DNA of 64,000 nucleotides. It comes from Hyphomicrobium sp. Its GTDB lineage: Bacteria; Pseudomonadota; Alphaproteobacteria; Rhizobiales; Hyphomicrobiaceae. The DNA lies in contig NZ_RXIZ01000022.1 in assembly GCF_003987855.1 (NCBI RefSeq), forward strand, positions 3,567-67,566, in the 5' to 3' direction. The notes under the pieces were generated by a model. That model saw only the letters and a program-made list of their open reading frames with translations, ran no database searches and had not been told where the DNA came from. Shown one piece after another: positions 30,801 to 39,573 of the stretch. The position numbers and the translations under genes are program-made. The stretch's first letter is position 1. Every line of letters begins with the position of its first letter.

Positions 30801-30947
30801 TCGATGGCCTACACGCTGATCGGCGGCACCGCGGTGGGAACGTTCCTCATCCTGCTGTTCTTGCCCGCGCTCTACGCCATCTGGTTCCGCGTCCGTCCGA
30901 CTGAAAGGGCTTTTTCTCCTCCGGCGCGAGTCGAAGCTGTGGCCTGA
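27855..30947 (+). CDS. RND (AcrB/AcrD/AcrF family) efflux transporter permease
   Basis: 1030 aa; GLLVDDAIIAIE, PMLSGTLVTVIGLMPVGF, ILRNT-type ILMRNTLILIEQI. Confidence 0.95.
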   Translation: MTNFNLSALAVRERAITLFLIIAITLAGAYAFAKLGRAEDPPFTIKVLTVTAVWPGATAKEMQDLVAEPLEKRMQELRWYDRVETFTRPGLMLMKVQMRDQTPPADIPEQFYQARKKLGDEALKLPAGTIGPFINDEYADVTFALYTVQGDRMPPRQLTREAEALRQRLLHVAGVKKVDILGERPERIYVEFSYAKLATLGISARTIFDALNRQNVVTPAGSVDTNGPQVFVRVEGAYDDLQKIADTPIVAGGRVLKLSDVAEVKRGYEDPATFLINHNGDPAMVLGVVMQDGWNGLDLGKALDEEEAKIAKSLPAGLSLNKIIDQAENIRESIDEFMLKFVVALAVVMIVSLLSLGWRVGIVVAAAVPLTLAAVFVIMMMTGRNFDRITLGALILALGLLVDDAIIAIETMVVKLEEGYERTKAAAYAWSHTAAPMLSGTLVTVIGLMPVGFAMSTAGEYAGNIFWIVAFALITSWLVAVAFTPYLGVKMLPNIKPIPGGHAAIYSTPNYERFRRAVGWAVRRKFIVAGFVVLLFVAAGVGMTAVNQQFFPSSDRRELLVEVQMPEGSSIEVTSGAVAKVEAWLKTQPETKNIVSFIGQGAARFILAYNPELPDPSFAKIVVLTPSSEARDALKLRIRQEIAAGLAPEARVRATQFVFGPPSPFPVAFRVMGPDLTKLRDISQDVVKIMRTNPHTRDVNTDWTERTPSMRFTVDQDRLRLIGLSPSDVAQQLQFLLTGVTVTGVREDIRTVQVMARSAGPDRLDPMKLGNLVLQNDSGQLVPLSQIGHIEVVQEDPILKRRDRTPTITVQSDIDESMQPPPVSLEIQKALQPVIASLPDGYRIEMGGNIEEATKANDALVPVFPVMIALTMIVIIFQVRSFAAMWLVLATAPLGLIGVVPTLLIFNQPFGFNAILGLIGLSGILMRNTLILIEQIKTNKDEGLDDYHAVVEATVQRSRPVVLTAMAAVLAFIPLTTSVFWGSMAYTLIGGTAVGTFLILLFLPALYAIWFRVRPTERAFSPPARVEAVA

Positions 30948-30978
30948 TCAGACAAGCGCAAAAAACAAGGAAGTTGCC

Positions 30979-31563
30979 ATGCGATTGTCGCGGGAAGCCA
31001 AGGCCCAACATCACGAAGAGATCACCGCCGCAGCGTCGAAGATGCTGCGCGAACGCGGAATTGAGCGCACCAGCGTCGTCGACCTCATGCAGGCCGCAGG
31101 GCTTACTCATGGCGGCTTCTATCGTCACTTCAAATCTAAGGATGAGCTCGTTGCGTCCTCGGCCGCGAAGGCGTTCGAAGAAGTCGTCGATCGCTTCGAA
31201 ACCCGAACGGAAAGACATGGGCCGAAGGCGGCACTCACCGCGTACGTCCTCGAGTACTTGTCCGACACTCACCGCGACGACCCAACAATCGGCTGCATGG
31301 TCTCGGCTTGCGGCGCCGAAGCGTCGAGACAAGCCGATGTGGTGCGCGAAGCTTTCACGGCAGGAATACGCAAACTCCTCGAGCTTGCCGAAGAGGGACT
31401 GTCTTGCGCCGTGGACAAGCGAACCGAACGCGCGATTGAACTCGGCGGATTGATGCTCGGTGCGCTCGTGATGGCGCGTGCAAGCATCGATGCGGCACTA
31501 TCGGAGACCATACTCTCAGACGCCAAACGCCGTGCTCTAGAGATCATCAATCAAGAGGATTGA
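30979..31563 (+). CDS. TetR/AcrR family transcriptional regulator (TetR2)
   Basis: RTSVVDLMQAAGLTHGGFYRHFKSKDELVASS; clear paralogue of the ORF at 25852. Confidence 0.92.
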   Translation: MRLSREAKAQHHEEITAAASKMLRERGIERTSVVDLMQAAGLTHGGFYRHFKSKDELVASSAAKAFEEVVDRFETRTERHGPKAALTAYVLEYLSDTHRDDPTIGCMVSACGAEASRQADVVREAFTAGIRKLLELAEEGLSCAVDKRTERAIELGGLMLGALVMARASIDAALSETILSDAKRRALEIINQED

Positions 31564-31637
31564 GGGCCGGGCGGAGCATTTCGACCACTTCGTCCTATCA
31601 GTCACTCCACCCCCCATATCCAAACAGGAGTTCAATC

Positions 31638-32498
31638 ATGGCGTCTGACAATGCAGCTAAGCCAAGCTTGCTCAAAATTTCGGATAAGCTCAGCATCAGG
31701 TTTCAAAAGACGGGCGAAGGTCCGCCATTGGTTCTCATGCATACGATCCGTACGCAGCTTGAATACTTCCGCGCGCTGCTTCCTGCACTTGCGCGTTCCT
31801 ATACCGTGTACGCCATTGACTTGCCGGGGCACGGGCGATCGCCGATTGATCCCAACGCGGAACTGGACGAACCCTATATGAGACGCGCGGTCATCAGTTT
31901 CATCGAGAAGCTGAACCTCACGGACGTAACGCTCGTCGGAGAGTCTATCGGTGGCGCGCTTGCCCTGACTGTTGCCGCCTCAATTCCGCAGCGGATCAAG
32001 CACGTCTATGCGTTGAACCCGTACGATTATGAAACGCGCTACGGTGATGGCATCCGCCGGGGCAACTGGTTCTCTAACTTTATCATCGGCAGTTTGCAAA
32101 TTCCTGCTTTGGGCGCATTCAATGCGTCGCTGGAGAATAAGGTCGTGCTCAAGAAGATCATGGGCGGCGGCTACCACGATCCGAAGAAACTACCCGACGA
32201 TTTGCTGACCGAGTTCGATCAAGTCGCCCACCTGCCCGGATACAAGCGCGCTGCGCGCAAGGTGTTGGCTGGCTGGCGATCCTGGAGCAAAGCGCGGGAT
32301 CTGTATAGCGGAATCAGCGCGCCCGTTACCTTGATCTACGGCGACTCGGATTGGTCTCATCCCAGCGAAAGGGAACGCACCAGGTCACTCATTGCTCAGG
32401 CCAGAATGGTGACTCTCAAAAATACTGGCCACTTCTCGGCAGTCGAGAACCCCGGCGAACTGGCGCAAGTCATCCTCGCGGATCAGCCCAGGCAGTGA
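31638..32498 (+). CDS. Alpha/beta hydrolase
   Basis: AIDLPGHGRSPID, nucleophile elbow VGESIGGALAL, C-terminal NTGHFSAVENP. Confidence 0.9.
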   Translation: MASDNAAKPSLLKISDKLSIRFQKTGEGPPLVLMHTIRTQLEYFRALLPALARSYTVYAIDLPGHGRSPIDPNAELDEPYMRRAVISFIEKLNLTDVTLVGESIGGALALTVAASIPQRIKHVYALNPYDYETRYGDGIRRGNWFSNFIIGSLQIPALGAFNASLENKVVLKKIMGGGYHDPKKLPDDLLTEFDQVAHLPGYKRAARKVLAGWRSWSKARDLYSGISAPVTLIYGDSDWSHPSERERTRSLIAQARMVTLKNTGHFSAVENPGELAQVILADQPRQ

Positions 32499-32760
32499 AA
32501 GTATTTCTGTGTCGCTCCGCGAGGCGAGCCAATTGATCCAAGGACCCCATGGCGGGTAACCCTTCGCTGTTGTCCGCCGTGACATGGTTGAGGAACATCG
32601 GGACAACGCGGACTTTGAGCTGACCGGACGTCCGCTCTCTCCGCAAAGCGGTAGCCGCTTCGTCACACAGAACGTCCGAACGCGCGTGTCCTGACGCATA
32701 ATTCGCAGAACGAGATTGTCAGTGCATCAAATCGGCTTTTTTGCACGGCACAGCCGTATG

Positions 32761-32815
32761 GTGCGGACGGTGGGAGTCGAACCCACACGACGTTACCGTC
32801 TCAGGATTTTAAGTC
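32761..32815 (-). repeat. tRNA-Leu 3' half, second copy of the 55-bp direct repeat
   Basis: Identical to 24999-25053. Confidence 0.93.
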
Positions 32816-32845
32816 CTGTGTGTCTACCGGTTCCACCACGTCCGC
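32762..32845 (-). tRNA. tRNA-Leu (anticodon TAA)
   Basis: GCGGACGTGGTGGAACCGGTAGACACACAGGACTTAAAATCCTGAGACGGTAACGTCGTGTGGGTTCGACTCCCACCGTCCGCA; class II variable arm; CCA encoded at 32759-32761. Confidence 0.96.
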
Positions 32846-32910
32846 GTTGCTGGCCCTTATGACTGCTCGGGAGCGGAAGCGCAACACGCAGCCCGACCCG
32901 CGCTCAGATT

Positions 32911-33423
32911 TCAGGTCCGGTTGTCCGGCACAGGCGGAGCCGCCGCTGGCGGGGCATCAAATACGCTGCTGGCTTTTTTCATCAGGGCCAGAAGCTCGTC
33001 CGGTTTGTCGACATCGACGGAGTGGGGATACTGCGGATCGGAGCCCACGAGCTTATCTGAGACGTTACCCTGTGAGTCGATGAAGAGCGTTCGTGGCACG
33101 TAGGAGCCGTCCGGCTGGAACGCGCCGTTGATCTCCTTCTCCTTGTCGGCATCGACCAGGATCATCACGAAGTCGCGCGATGCTTCGACGATGGCGGGAT
33201 CCTTGAAAACTTGACGGAAGCGCTTGCAGACCGTGCACCACGTGGCGTGAAAAACCATGAGCACCGGGCGTCCGGTTTTCGCGGACTCGTAAATGCCGGA
33301 CCGCGCATCGCGCCAATTGATCTCCGCGCCGTTCCATTCCTCCGCATGATCTGGCGTCCGCGCCATTACGGAAAAAGGCAGCGCAAGGAGGATGAGCGCG
33401 GCAACTGCGAGCGGGCGGATCAT
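32911..33423 (-). CDS. Periplasmic thioredoxin-like protein
   Basis: Signal peptide; VLMVFHATWCTVCKRFRQVF; YVPRTLFIDSQG. Confidence 0.85.
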   Translation of the reverse strand: MIRPLAVAALILLALPFSVMARTPDHAEEWNGAEINWRDARSGIYESAKTGRPVLMVFHATWCTVCKRFRQVFKDPAIVEASRDFVMILVDADKEKEINGAFQPDGSYVPRTLFIDSQGNVSDKLVGSDPQYPHSVDVDKPDELLALMKKASSVFDAPPAAAPPVPDNRT

Positions 33424-33529
33424 GGGCAGATGAGCTCCGAATTAGGCGTCGCGTTTGTTGTTGCGCGCCTATCTACTGAAGACAAGCTTGCTTCTTCACG
33501 CGAGTTAACACCTCGTAATCTTCGCCGTT

Positions 33530-34471
33530 TCACGTGCGATCCGACGTTTGCGAGGCGCGGAGCACATTCTGATAGGCTTGCAAATGGACGTAGGCAGTGC
33601 GGAGCAGCGTCGCTTGCACGCCCTTTTCGCTTCCACGGCGGATGATGTCGCCGACGATCTGATCAGCTTCGATCTGGCCGCCCTTGCGAACGTCGCGAAG
33701 CATCGAAGCCGTTATGCTCGAGGCGGGATCGGTCATGAAGGTCTGGGCGAATTCGAGCGCGCGGGGCTGCGGCGGGTAACCATTCGCGGTCGCGATGGCG
33801 ATGCACTCATTCAGAAGCTCGGCCATGAAGCCGGGGCCGCCATCGGTGCGAACGATTTCGCCCACAGAGGCACGCATCAGGCAGGTCGAGGATGCGAGAG
33901 CGGCGATGAAAAACCACTTCTCCCATATCGCTGCGAGAATATTCTCGGCATAGATCGCATCGGTTCCCCTCGCGAGCACCTGGTGAAGCTTCTCGGCTGG
34001 CGCCTGCTGCTCGGGCAATCGGGCGCCAAGGGTCAGCGTTGCGACATCGCCGAGCTTACGAATGGTGCCATCATCGGCAAGCGTCACGCTGATGTGGCAG
34101 AGGCCACCAAGCACACGCGTTGCACCAAAGGCGGCATCCAAGGCATCCAGGTGCTTCATGCCATTGAGCAGAGGCAAGATCACGGTCGCGTCGCCGACGG
34201 CAGGCCTGATGGACTCGATCGCGCTTGCCAAATCGTAGGCTTTGGCGCTGACGATGACCGCATCGAAGGGGGACGAAATCTCCTCGCGCGTGATGGCCTT
34301 CACGGGCATGGTAAAGCTGCCTTCAGGAGCCTCGATCTTGAGGCCGTGACGGGCGAGCTGCTCCCGTCGTTTGGGGCGCACCAAAAACGTCACGTCGGCG
34401 CCGGCGTTTACTACTCGGCCACCGAAATAACCTCCGGTCGCGCCGGCTCCAAGGAAGAGCAATCGCATCAA
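33530..34471 (-). CDS. 2-dehydropantoate 2-reductase (ketopantoate reductase family)
   Basis: LLFLGAGATGGYFGGRV; DAVIVSAKAYDLASAI; ITASMLRDVRKGGQIEADQIVGD. Confidence 0.92.
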   Translation of the reverse strand: MMRLLFLGAGATGGYFGGRVVNAGADVTFLVRPKRREQLARHGLKIEAPEGSFTMPVKAITREEISSPFDAVIVSAKAYDLASAIESIRPAVGDATVILPLLNGMKHLDALDAAFGATRVLGGLCHISVTLADDGTIRKLGDVATLTLGARLPEQQAPAEKLHQVLARGTDAIYAENILAAIWEKWFFIAALASSTCLMRASVGEIVRTDGGPGFMAELLNECIAIATANGYPPQPRALEFAQTFMTDPASSITASMLRDVRKGGQIEADQIVGDIIRRGSEKGVQATLLRTAYVHLQAYQNVLRASQTSDRT

Positions 34472-34664
34472 GGCTGCCTTTCGTAATTGTCACGGATTTC
34501 AACTGGTCGTGATCAAAGCGCGTTCCGAAACGCGAATAGATCACATTTTGCTCACGATATCAGGCCGCGGACGCACGGGGAGTTGTGTGGCGGTGAGCGG
34601 GTTCAATGTCTATCTCAAGTTCATCAGAGGCGGCACGTGCGCCGCGCATCCTAATGGAGATTAC

Positions 34665-34940
34665 ATGACCCGCATAATGTTAATTGGCTTGGCTACGGCT
34701 GGCATGGCCCTTCCGGCTTTTGCCGATGAGAGCAGCAATGCGGCCGCATTCAGTGCGGAACTTACGAACGCTGCAAACGCCCAGCAGGCGCGCGTTCAGC
34801 TGGCGCATCAGGGTTATACCGGGATTTCGCCGCTTTATCGCGGAGAGCAGGGCCACTGGTACGGCACAGCCGTGAAGGACGGCAAGACGGTCATCGTCGG
34901 CGTTCTGCTGCCGCAGGCTCCGAACGGACTGACGAACTAG
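34665..34940 (+). CDS. Small secreted hypothetical protein
   Basis: Signal peptide MTRIMLIGLATAGMALPAFADE; followed by a terminator hairpin. Confidence 0.65.
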   Translation: MTRIMLIGLATAGMALPAFADESSNAAAFSAELTNAANAQQARVQLAHQGYTGISPLYRGEQGHWYGTAVKDGKTVIVGVLLPQAPNGLTN

Positions 34941-34975
34941 AAAACCGCTGGTTGACGCCAGCACCTTGTTTCACT

Positions 34976-35006
34976 GAGCGTCCGGCCCACGTGGCCGGGC
35001 GCTCTT
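34976..35006 (+). terminator. Rho-independent-like terminator
   Basis: GAGCGTCCGGCC...GGCCGGGCGCTC stem followed by TTT. Confidence 0.65.
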
Positions 35007-35087
35007 TGGTATCTACGGCGAGTTCCGTGAGGAACTACGTAAGATCCTAAGCTGGCGTAGCGCTCGGAGAACCGATGGAGGCTTTCG

Positions 35088-35249
35088 ATGCGCTACGCTG
35101 GCATGTTTGTGGGATTGCTGATCTTTGGCGCCAAGCTCGCCTATACGGCGCACGCGATTTACGCGTTGGAGCGAGTGTCCGTCGCCACTTACAAGTATGC
35201 GACGGGACATCACGACCATGAGGATCGACGCGAAACGGCGCGCCCGTAA
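35088..35249 (+). CDS. Small membrane-like ORF (53 aa)
   Basis: MRYAGMFVGLLIFGAKLAYTAHAIYALERVSVATYKYATGHHDHEDRRETARP; GGAG upstream; below the track size cutoff. Confidence 0.5.
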   Translation: MRYAGMFVGLLIFGAKLAYTAHAIYALERVSVATYKYATGHHDHEDRRETARP

Positions 35250-35261
35250 GAACGACAATCG

Positions 35262-35284
35262 ATCCTCGGGCTGAGCCCGAGGAT
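35262..35284. terminator. Perfect hairpin between convergent genes
   Basis: ATCCTCGGGC-TGA-GCCCGAGGAT. Confidence 0.6.
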
Positions 35285-35288
35285 GACA

Positions 35289-37106
35289 TCAAGCTTTCTT
35301 CTCCTGCGGGACGACGCGAATTGAAAGTTCCCGAAGCTGCTTCGGCGATGCTTCGCTGGGCGCGCCCATCAGAAGATCAGCGGCTTGCTGGTTCATCGGG
35401 AAAAGCGCCACCTCGCGCACGGTCTTGCCGCCGGTCAGCAGCATGACGATGCGTTCGATGCCCGCCGCCATGCCGCCGTGGGGCGGCGCGCCGTACTGGA
35501 ACGCGCGGTAGAGGCCGCCAAAACGCGCCTCGACATCCGCCTTGGAAAGCCCGGTAATCTCGAAAGCCTTGACCATCGTCTCGGGCACGTGGTTACGCAC
35601 CGAGCCCGAAGCGATCTCGTAACCGTTGCAGACGATGTCGTATTGGTTTGCCTTGAGCGCGAGCAGTGCGTCGCGGCCTGATGTCTCGGCAGCTTCCAGC
35701 GCCTCGCGTCCACCTTTGGGCATCGAGAATGGGTTGTGCGAGAAGTCGATCTTCTTGTCCTCCTCGTTCCATTCATAGAACGGGAAGTCGACGATCCAGG
35801 CGAGGGCGAAACGATCCTCGTCGATCAGCTTCAGTTCGTGGCCGACGCGATCGCGCGCGGCGCCCGCAAACTTGTAGAAGTTCGCTGGGTTCCCACCGAC
35901 GAAGAAAACGGCGTCGCCATCCTTAAGGGCGAGCTGGTTTTTGATCGCGACCGCGCGCTCGGGTCCGATGTTCTTCGCAATCGGGCCTGCTCCGGCCTCC
36001 TCGCCATCGCGCCAGAAGATGTAACCAAGTCCGAGCTGGCCTTCACCCTGGGCCCACGAGTTCATGCGATCGCAGAACGCGCGGCTGCCGCCGGTCGGAG
36101 CGGGGATGGCCCAGATGCGCGCTTTCGGGTCCTTCTCGATCATGCCGGCGAAGACCTTGAAGCCCGAGCCGCGGAAGTGCTCGGTGACGTCGGCCATTTC
36201 AATCGGGTTGCGCAAATCGGGCTTGTCGGAGCCATACTTGGCGATCGCCGTGTCGTAGGGAATGCGCGGCCAGCCCTGAGTGACCGGCTTGCCACCCGCG
36301 AATTCCTCGAACAGGCCGGTGATGACCGGCTCCATCGTCGAGAAAATATCCTCCTGTTCGACGAAGCTCATCTCGACGTCGAGCTGATAGAACTCGCCGG
36401 GAAGACGGTCCGCACGCGGATCTTCGTCACGGAAGCACGGCGCGATCTGGAAATACCGGTCGAAGCCCGACACCATCAGGAGTTGCTTGTACTGCTGGGG
36501 AGCCTGCGGCAACGCGTAGAACTTGCCGGAATGGATGCGGCTGGGCACGAGGAAGTCGCGCGCGCCTTCCGGGCTCGATGCGGTCAGGATCGGGGTCGGG
36601 AATTCGTTGAAGCCGGACTCATGCATACGGCGGCGGATCGAGCGCGTGATCTCGAGCCGCTTCATGATGATGCCGTGCAGCGTCTCGCGGCGCAGGTCGA
36701 GGAAGCGGTATTGCAGGCGCAAATCTTCAGGATAGTCGGGCTCGCCGAATACCGGCACCGGCAGTTCCTTGGCCGCTGAAAGCACTTCGATTTCAGTCGC
36801 GTAAAGCTCAATTTCGCCAGTGGGCAACTCAGCGTTCGTCGTGCCTTCCGGCCGGTTGCGGACCTTGCCATCGATGCGCACGACCCACTCGGAGCGGAGC
36901 GTCTCGGCGACCTTGAAGGCGGGGCTGTCGGGGTCTGCTACGACCTGTGTCAGACCGTAGTGATCGCGAAGGTCGATAAAGAGCACGCCGCCATGGTCGC
37001 GCACGCGATGGACCCATCCGGACAGGCGCACCGTAGCCCCAACGTCGCTCTTCCGGAGCGCACCGCAGGTGTGCGAGCGATAACGATGCAGCTTAGCCTC
37101 GGCCAT
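35289..37106 (-). CDS. aspS: Aspartyl-tRNA synthetase
   Basis: [66 protein letters not shown]; start 37106 chosen over 37199. Confidence 0.96.
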   Translation of the reverse strand: MAEAKLHRYRSHTCGALRKSDVGATVRLSGWVHRVRDHGGVLFIDLRDHYGLTQVVADPDSPAFKVAETLRSEWVVRIDGKVRNRPEGTTNAELPTGEIELYATEIEVLSAAKELPVPVFGEPDYPEDLRLQYRFLDLRRETLHGIIMKRLEITRSIRRRMHESGFNEFPTPILTASSPEGARDFLVPSRIHSGKFYALPQAPQQYKQLLMVSGFDRYFQIAPCFRDEDPRADRLPGEFYQLDVEMSFVEQEDIFSTMEPVITGLFEEFAGGKPVTQGWPRIPYDTAIAKYGSDKPDLRNPIEMADVTEHFRGSGFKVFAGMIEKDPKARIWAIPAPTGGSRAFCDRMNSWAQGEGQLGLGYIFWRDGEEAGAGPIAKNIGPERAVAIKNQLALKDGDAVFFVGGNPANFYKFAGAARDRVGHELKLIDEDRFALAWIVDFPFYEWNEEDKKIDFSHNPFSMPKGGREALEAAETSGRDALLALKANQYDIVCNGYEIASGSVRNHVPETMVKAFEITGLSKADVEARFGGLYRAFQYGAPPHGGMAAGIERIVMLLTGGKTVREVALFPMNQQAADLLMGAPSEASPKQLRELSIRVVPQEKKA

Positions 37107-37354
37107 TGCCGGAAACCCTTTGATCGATGTGGGTGAAAATTGCCGCGGAAAAGCGCATGGGGGCGCGCGAAAGTCAAGGTTACCGGGCGACGGAGACACG
37201 AGCGGCGGCGGAGCGAAGATTTTCAGGGCCTTGAGGCGGCCGATCTAGGCACCCTAGCTCGCGCCCCGGGGCAAACCGTCGCCAAAAAAGCCCCAGAATC
37301 GCGACGAAGCTGATGGCGACAACGAAGAGGCCATGCGCTATAGGCGTTGCCCTG

Positions 37355-38509
37355 ATGCGAATGATCACGACCACGTCCGACCTGTCGGCACTTTGCGATG
37401 TGCTGGCGAAAAGTGAATATGTAGCCGTCGACACCGAATTTCTGCGCGAGCAGACGTTCTGGCCTTTGCTGTGCCTCATCCAGCTTGCGGGCCCCGACGC
37501 CGAAGCCGTTGTCGACCCGCTGAGCCCGGGGCTCGACCTCTCGCCATTCTACAAGCTGATGGCGGACCCGGCGATCGTGAAGGTGTTCCACGCGGCGCGG
37601 CAGGACATCGAAATCGTCTATCTGAAATCCGAGATCGTCCCCCATCCCGTCTTCGACACCCAGGTGGCGGCGATGGTGTGCGGGTATGGCGACAGCATCA
37701 GCTACGTCAACCTCGTCAAAAAAACGGTCGGCGTCGATCTGGATAAAAGCTCTCGGTTCACCGATTGGAGCCGCAGGCCGCTGTCGGACAAGCAGCTCGA
37801 TTATGCCCTCGCCGATGTCACCCATCTTCGCGACGTTTACGTCCGCCTCAAGCAGACGCTGGAGAAGACCGGGCGGACGCCGTGGCTGCAGGAAGAGATG
37901 GGCGTTCTGACGAGCCCCGCAACCTATGATGCAAAGCCTGAGAACGCGTGGCAGCGGCTCAAGCTGCGCGTCAAAGGGCGAAAGTCGCTCGCCGTCCTCA
38001 TCGAACTAGCGGCCTGGCGTGAGCGGCTGGCGCAACAAATGGATGTGCCGCGCGGGCGCGTGCTGCGCGACGATGCACTGTACGACATCGCTAATCAGCT
38101 TCCTGCCAGCGCAGAGGCGCTCGGCCAACTTCGCACGCTGTCGGACGGCTTCGCGCGTTCACAGCGCGCCAAGGAAATCATCGATGTCGTAAAGACAGGC
38201 TTGGCGCGCGATCCGAAAACGCTGCCGAAGATCGAACGGAGCGAGGCGCTGTCGGCGGAAGCGAGCGCAACGCTGGAGCTTCTCAAGGTGCTGCTGAAGG
38301 CAGCCGCGGCGGAGCACGGGGTTGCGCCGCGTATCATCGCCGACAGCGACGACCTCGAACAACTTGCCACGTCGGACGAAGCGGACATCCTGGCGCTGCA
38401 GGGGTGGCGGCGAACTCTGTTCGGGGACGCGGCGCTGAAGCTCAAGCGCGGTGAACTCGCGCTGACGCTCGTGGACGGCGAGGTAAGGGCTGTGCCCGCC
38501 GCGCGCTAG
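37355..38509 (+). CDS. rnd: Ribonuclease D
   Basis: YVAVDTEFLREQTFWPLLCLIQLA; FHAARQDIEIVYL; HRDC-like C-terminus. Confidence 0.93.
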   Translation: MRMITTTSDLSALCDVLAKSEYVAVDTEFLREQTFWPLLCLIQLAGPDAEAVVDPLSPGLDLSPFYKLMADPAIVKVFHAARQDIEIVYLKSEIVPHPVFDTQVAAMVCGYGDSISYVNLVKKTVGVDLDKSSRFTDWSRRPLSDKQLDYALADVTHLRDVYVRLKQTLEKTGRTPWLQEEMGVLTSPATYDAKPENAWQRLKLRVKGRKSLAVLIELAAWRERLAQQMDVPRGRVLRDDALYDIANQLPASAEALGQLRTLSDGFARSQRAKEIIDVVKTGLARDPKTLPKIERSEALSAEASATLELLKVLLKAAAAEHGVAPRIIADSDDLEQLATSDEADILALQGWRRTLFGDAALKLKRGELALTLVDGEVRAVPAAR

Positions 38510-38555
38510 TTTTTTGTTGGCGATTGCCCCACCGGGGAGCCGGCCGCCAATCGCG

Positions 38556-39497
38556 TTACTTCCGTCCCGGATCGTAGCCGTGCTTCTGCCGCCACTCGGA
38601 GAAGAAGTAGGACAGGCTGTCGTCGATATCCGGCGGCATGACGATCTTGATGGTGACGAGCTGATCGCCCGGGTTGCCGGACTTGCCCCGCGCGCCCTTG
38701 CCCTTCAATCGAAAGGTCTTGCCGGAACTCGTTCCCTTCGGGATCGTCAGCTGCACGCGGCCGGTTGCGGTCGGCACTTCGACGCGACCACCGAGCACGG
38801 CTTCATCGAGCGTAATCGGCAGATCCATCAGAATATCATCGCCGTCACGCCGGAAGTCCGGATGCGGGCGCACTTTGATTTCGACGAGAGCGTCGCCGTG
38901 TTCGCCCGAGGGGCTGCTCGCAACGCCCTTGCCCTTGAGGCGAAGAACCTGACCGTCCTGCGTGCCCTCGGGAACGTTGAGGTCTAGGATGCCGCCATCC
39001 GGCAACGTCACCCGCTTCTTGGCGCCCTGCACGGCTTCCAGGAAGTCGACTTCGAGCGAGTAGCGAACATCCTGGCCGCGCGAGGCAAAGCCCTGCGCGT
39101 CGCGGCGGGTCCCCGCGCTTGCGGCGCCGAAAACGTCGGAAAAGATGTCGGAGAAACTGAAATCGTCGAAGCCTGCGCCGGCACCGGCCCGGCCTTCAAA
39201 GCCGCGTGCGCCAAAGGGGCTTCGCCGGCCGCCCGCCCCTGCTCCGGCGCGACTCCACTGGGGACGACGCGGGTCGCCCTTGGCATCGATCTCGCCCGAG
39301 TCGTACTGACGGCGCTTCTCGGGATCGCTCAGAATGTCGTTGGCGGCAGTGATTTTCTTGAAGCGTTCGGCGGCACCGGCATTACCGGGATTGACGTCGG
39401 GATGGCTGGCCTTGGCGAGCTTGCGGAACGCGCTCCGTATTTCATCCTCTGTCGCTGTGCGCGAGACGCCGAGAATGTCATAAAGATCTTCCGCCAT
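38556..39497 (-). CDS. DnaJ-family (CbpA-like) co-chaperone
   Basis: MAEDLYDILGVSRTATEDEIRSAFRKLAKASHPDVNPGN; C-terminal DnaJ domains; no zinc finger. Confidence 0.93.
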   Translation of the reverse strand: MAEDLYDILGVSRTATEDEIRSAFRKLAKASHPDVNPGNAGAAERFKKITAANDILSDPEKRRQYDSGEIDAKGDPRRPQWSRAGAGAGGRRSPFGARGFEGRAGAGAGFDDFSFSDIFSDVFGAASAGTRRDAQGFASRGQDVRYSLEVDFLEAVQGAKKRVTLPDGGILDLNVPEGTQDGQVLRLKGKGVASSPSGEHGDALVEIKVRPHPDFRRDGDDILMDLPITLDEAVLGGRVEVPTATGRVQLTIPKGTSSGKTFRLKGKGARGKSGNPGDQLVTIKIVMPPDIDDSLSYFFSEWRQKHGYDPGRK

Positions 39498-39573
39498 GGA
39501 GGCTGTCTTCATCCTGGGAAACTTGGTCGAGACTATCAGAAATTGTTGCGTCGCAAGCGAGGCGTACTGCCTC

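Larger units (their letters stand above)
24999..32815. mobile_element. Putative tRNA-Leu-associated genomic island (integrase not identified)
   Basis: Bracketed by 55-bp direct repeats of the tRNA-Leu 3' end with the intact tRNA at one edge; accessory cargo (RND pump, TetR x2, hydrolase, small ORFs). Confidence 0.72.

Noticed and set aside
32499-32758. Possible transposase/integrase remnant (MAGNPSLLSAVTWLRNIGTTRTLS and another-frame NPFAVVRRDMVEEHRDNADFELTG...)
   Set aside because: Fragments are short and match no family I can name with confidence; left as unassigned sequence.
35736-36779. 347-aa plus-strand ORF
   Set aside because: Antisense shadow of aspS.
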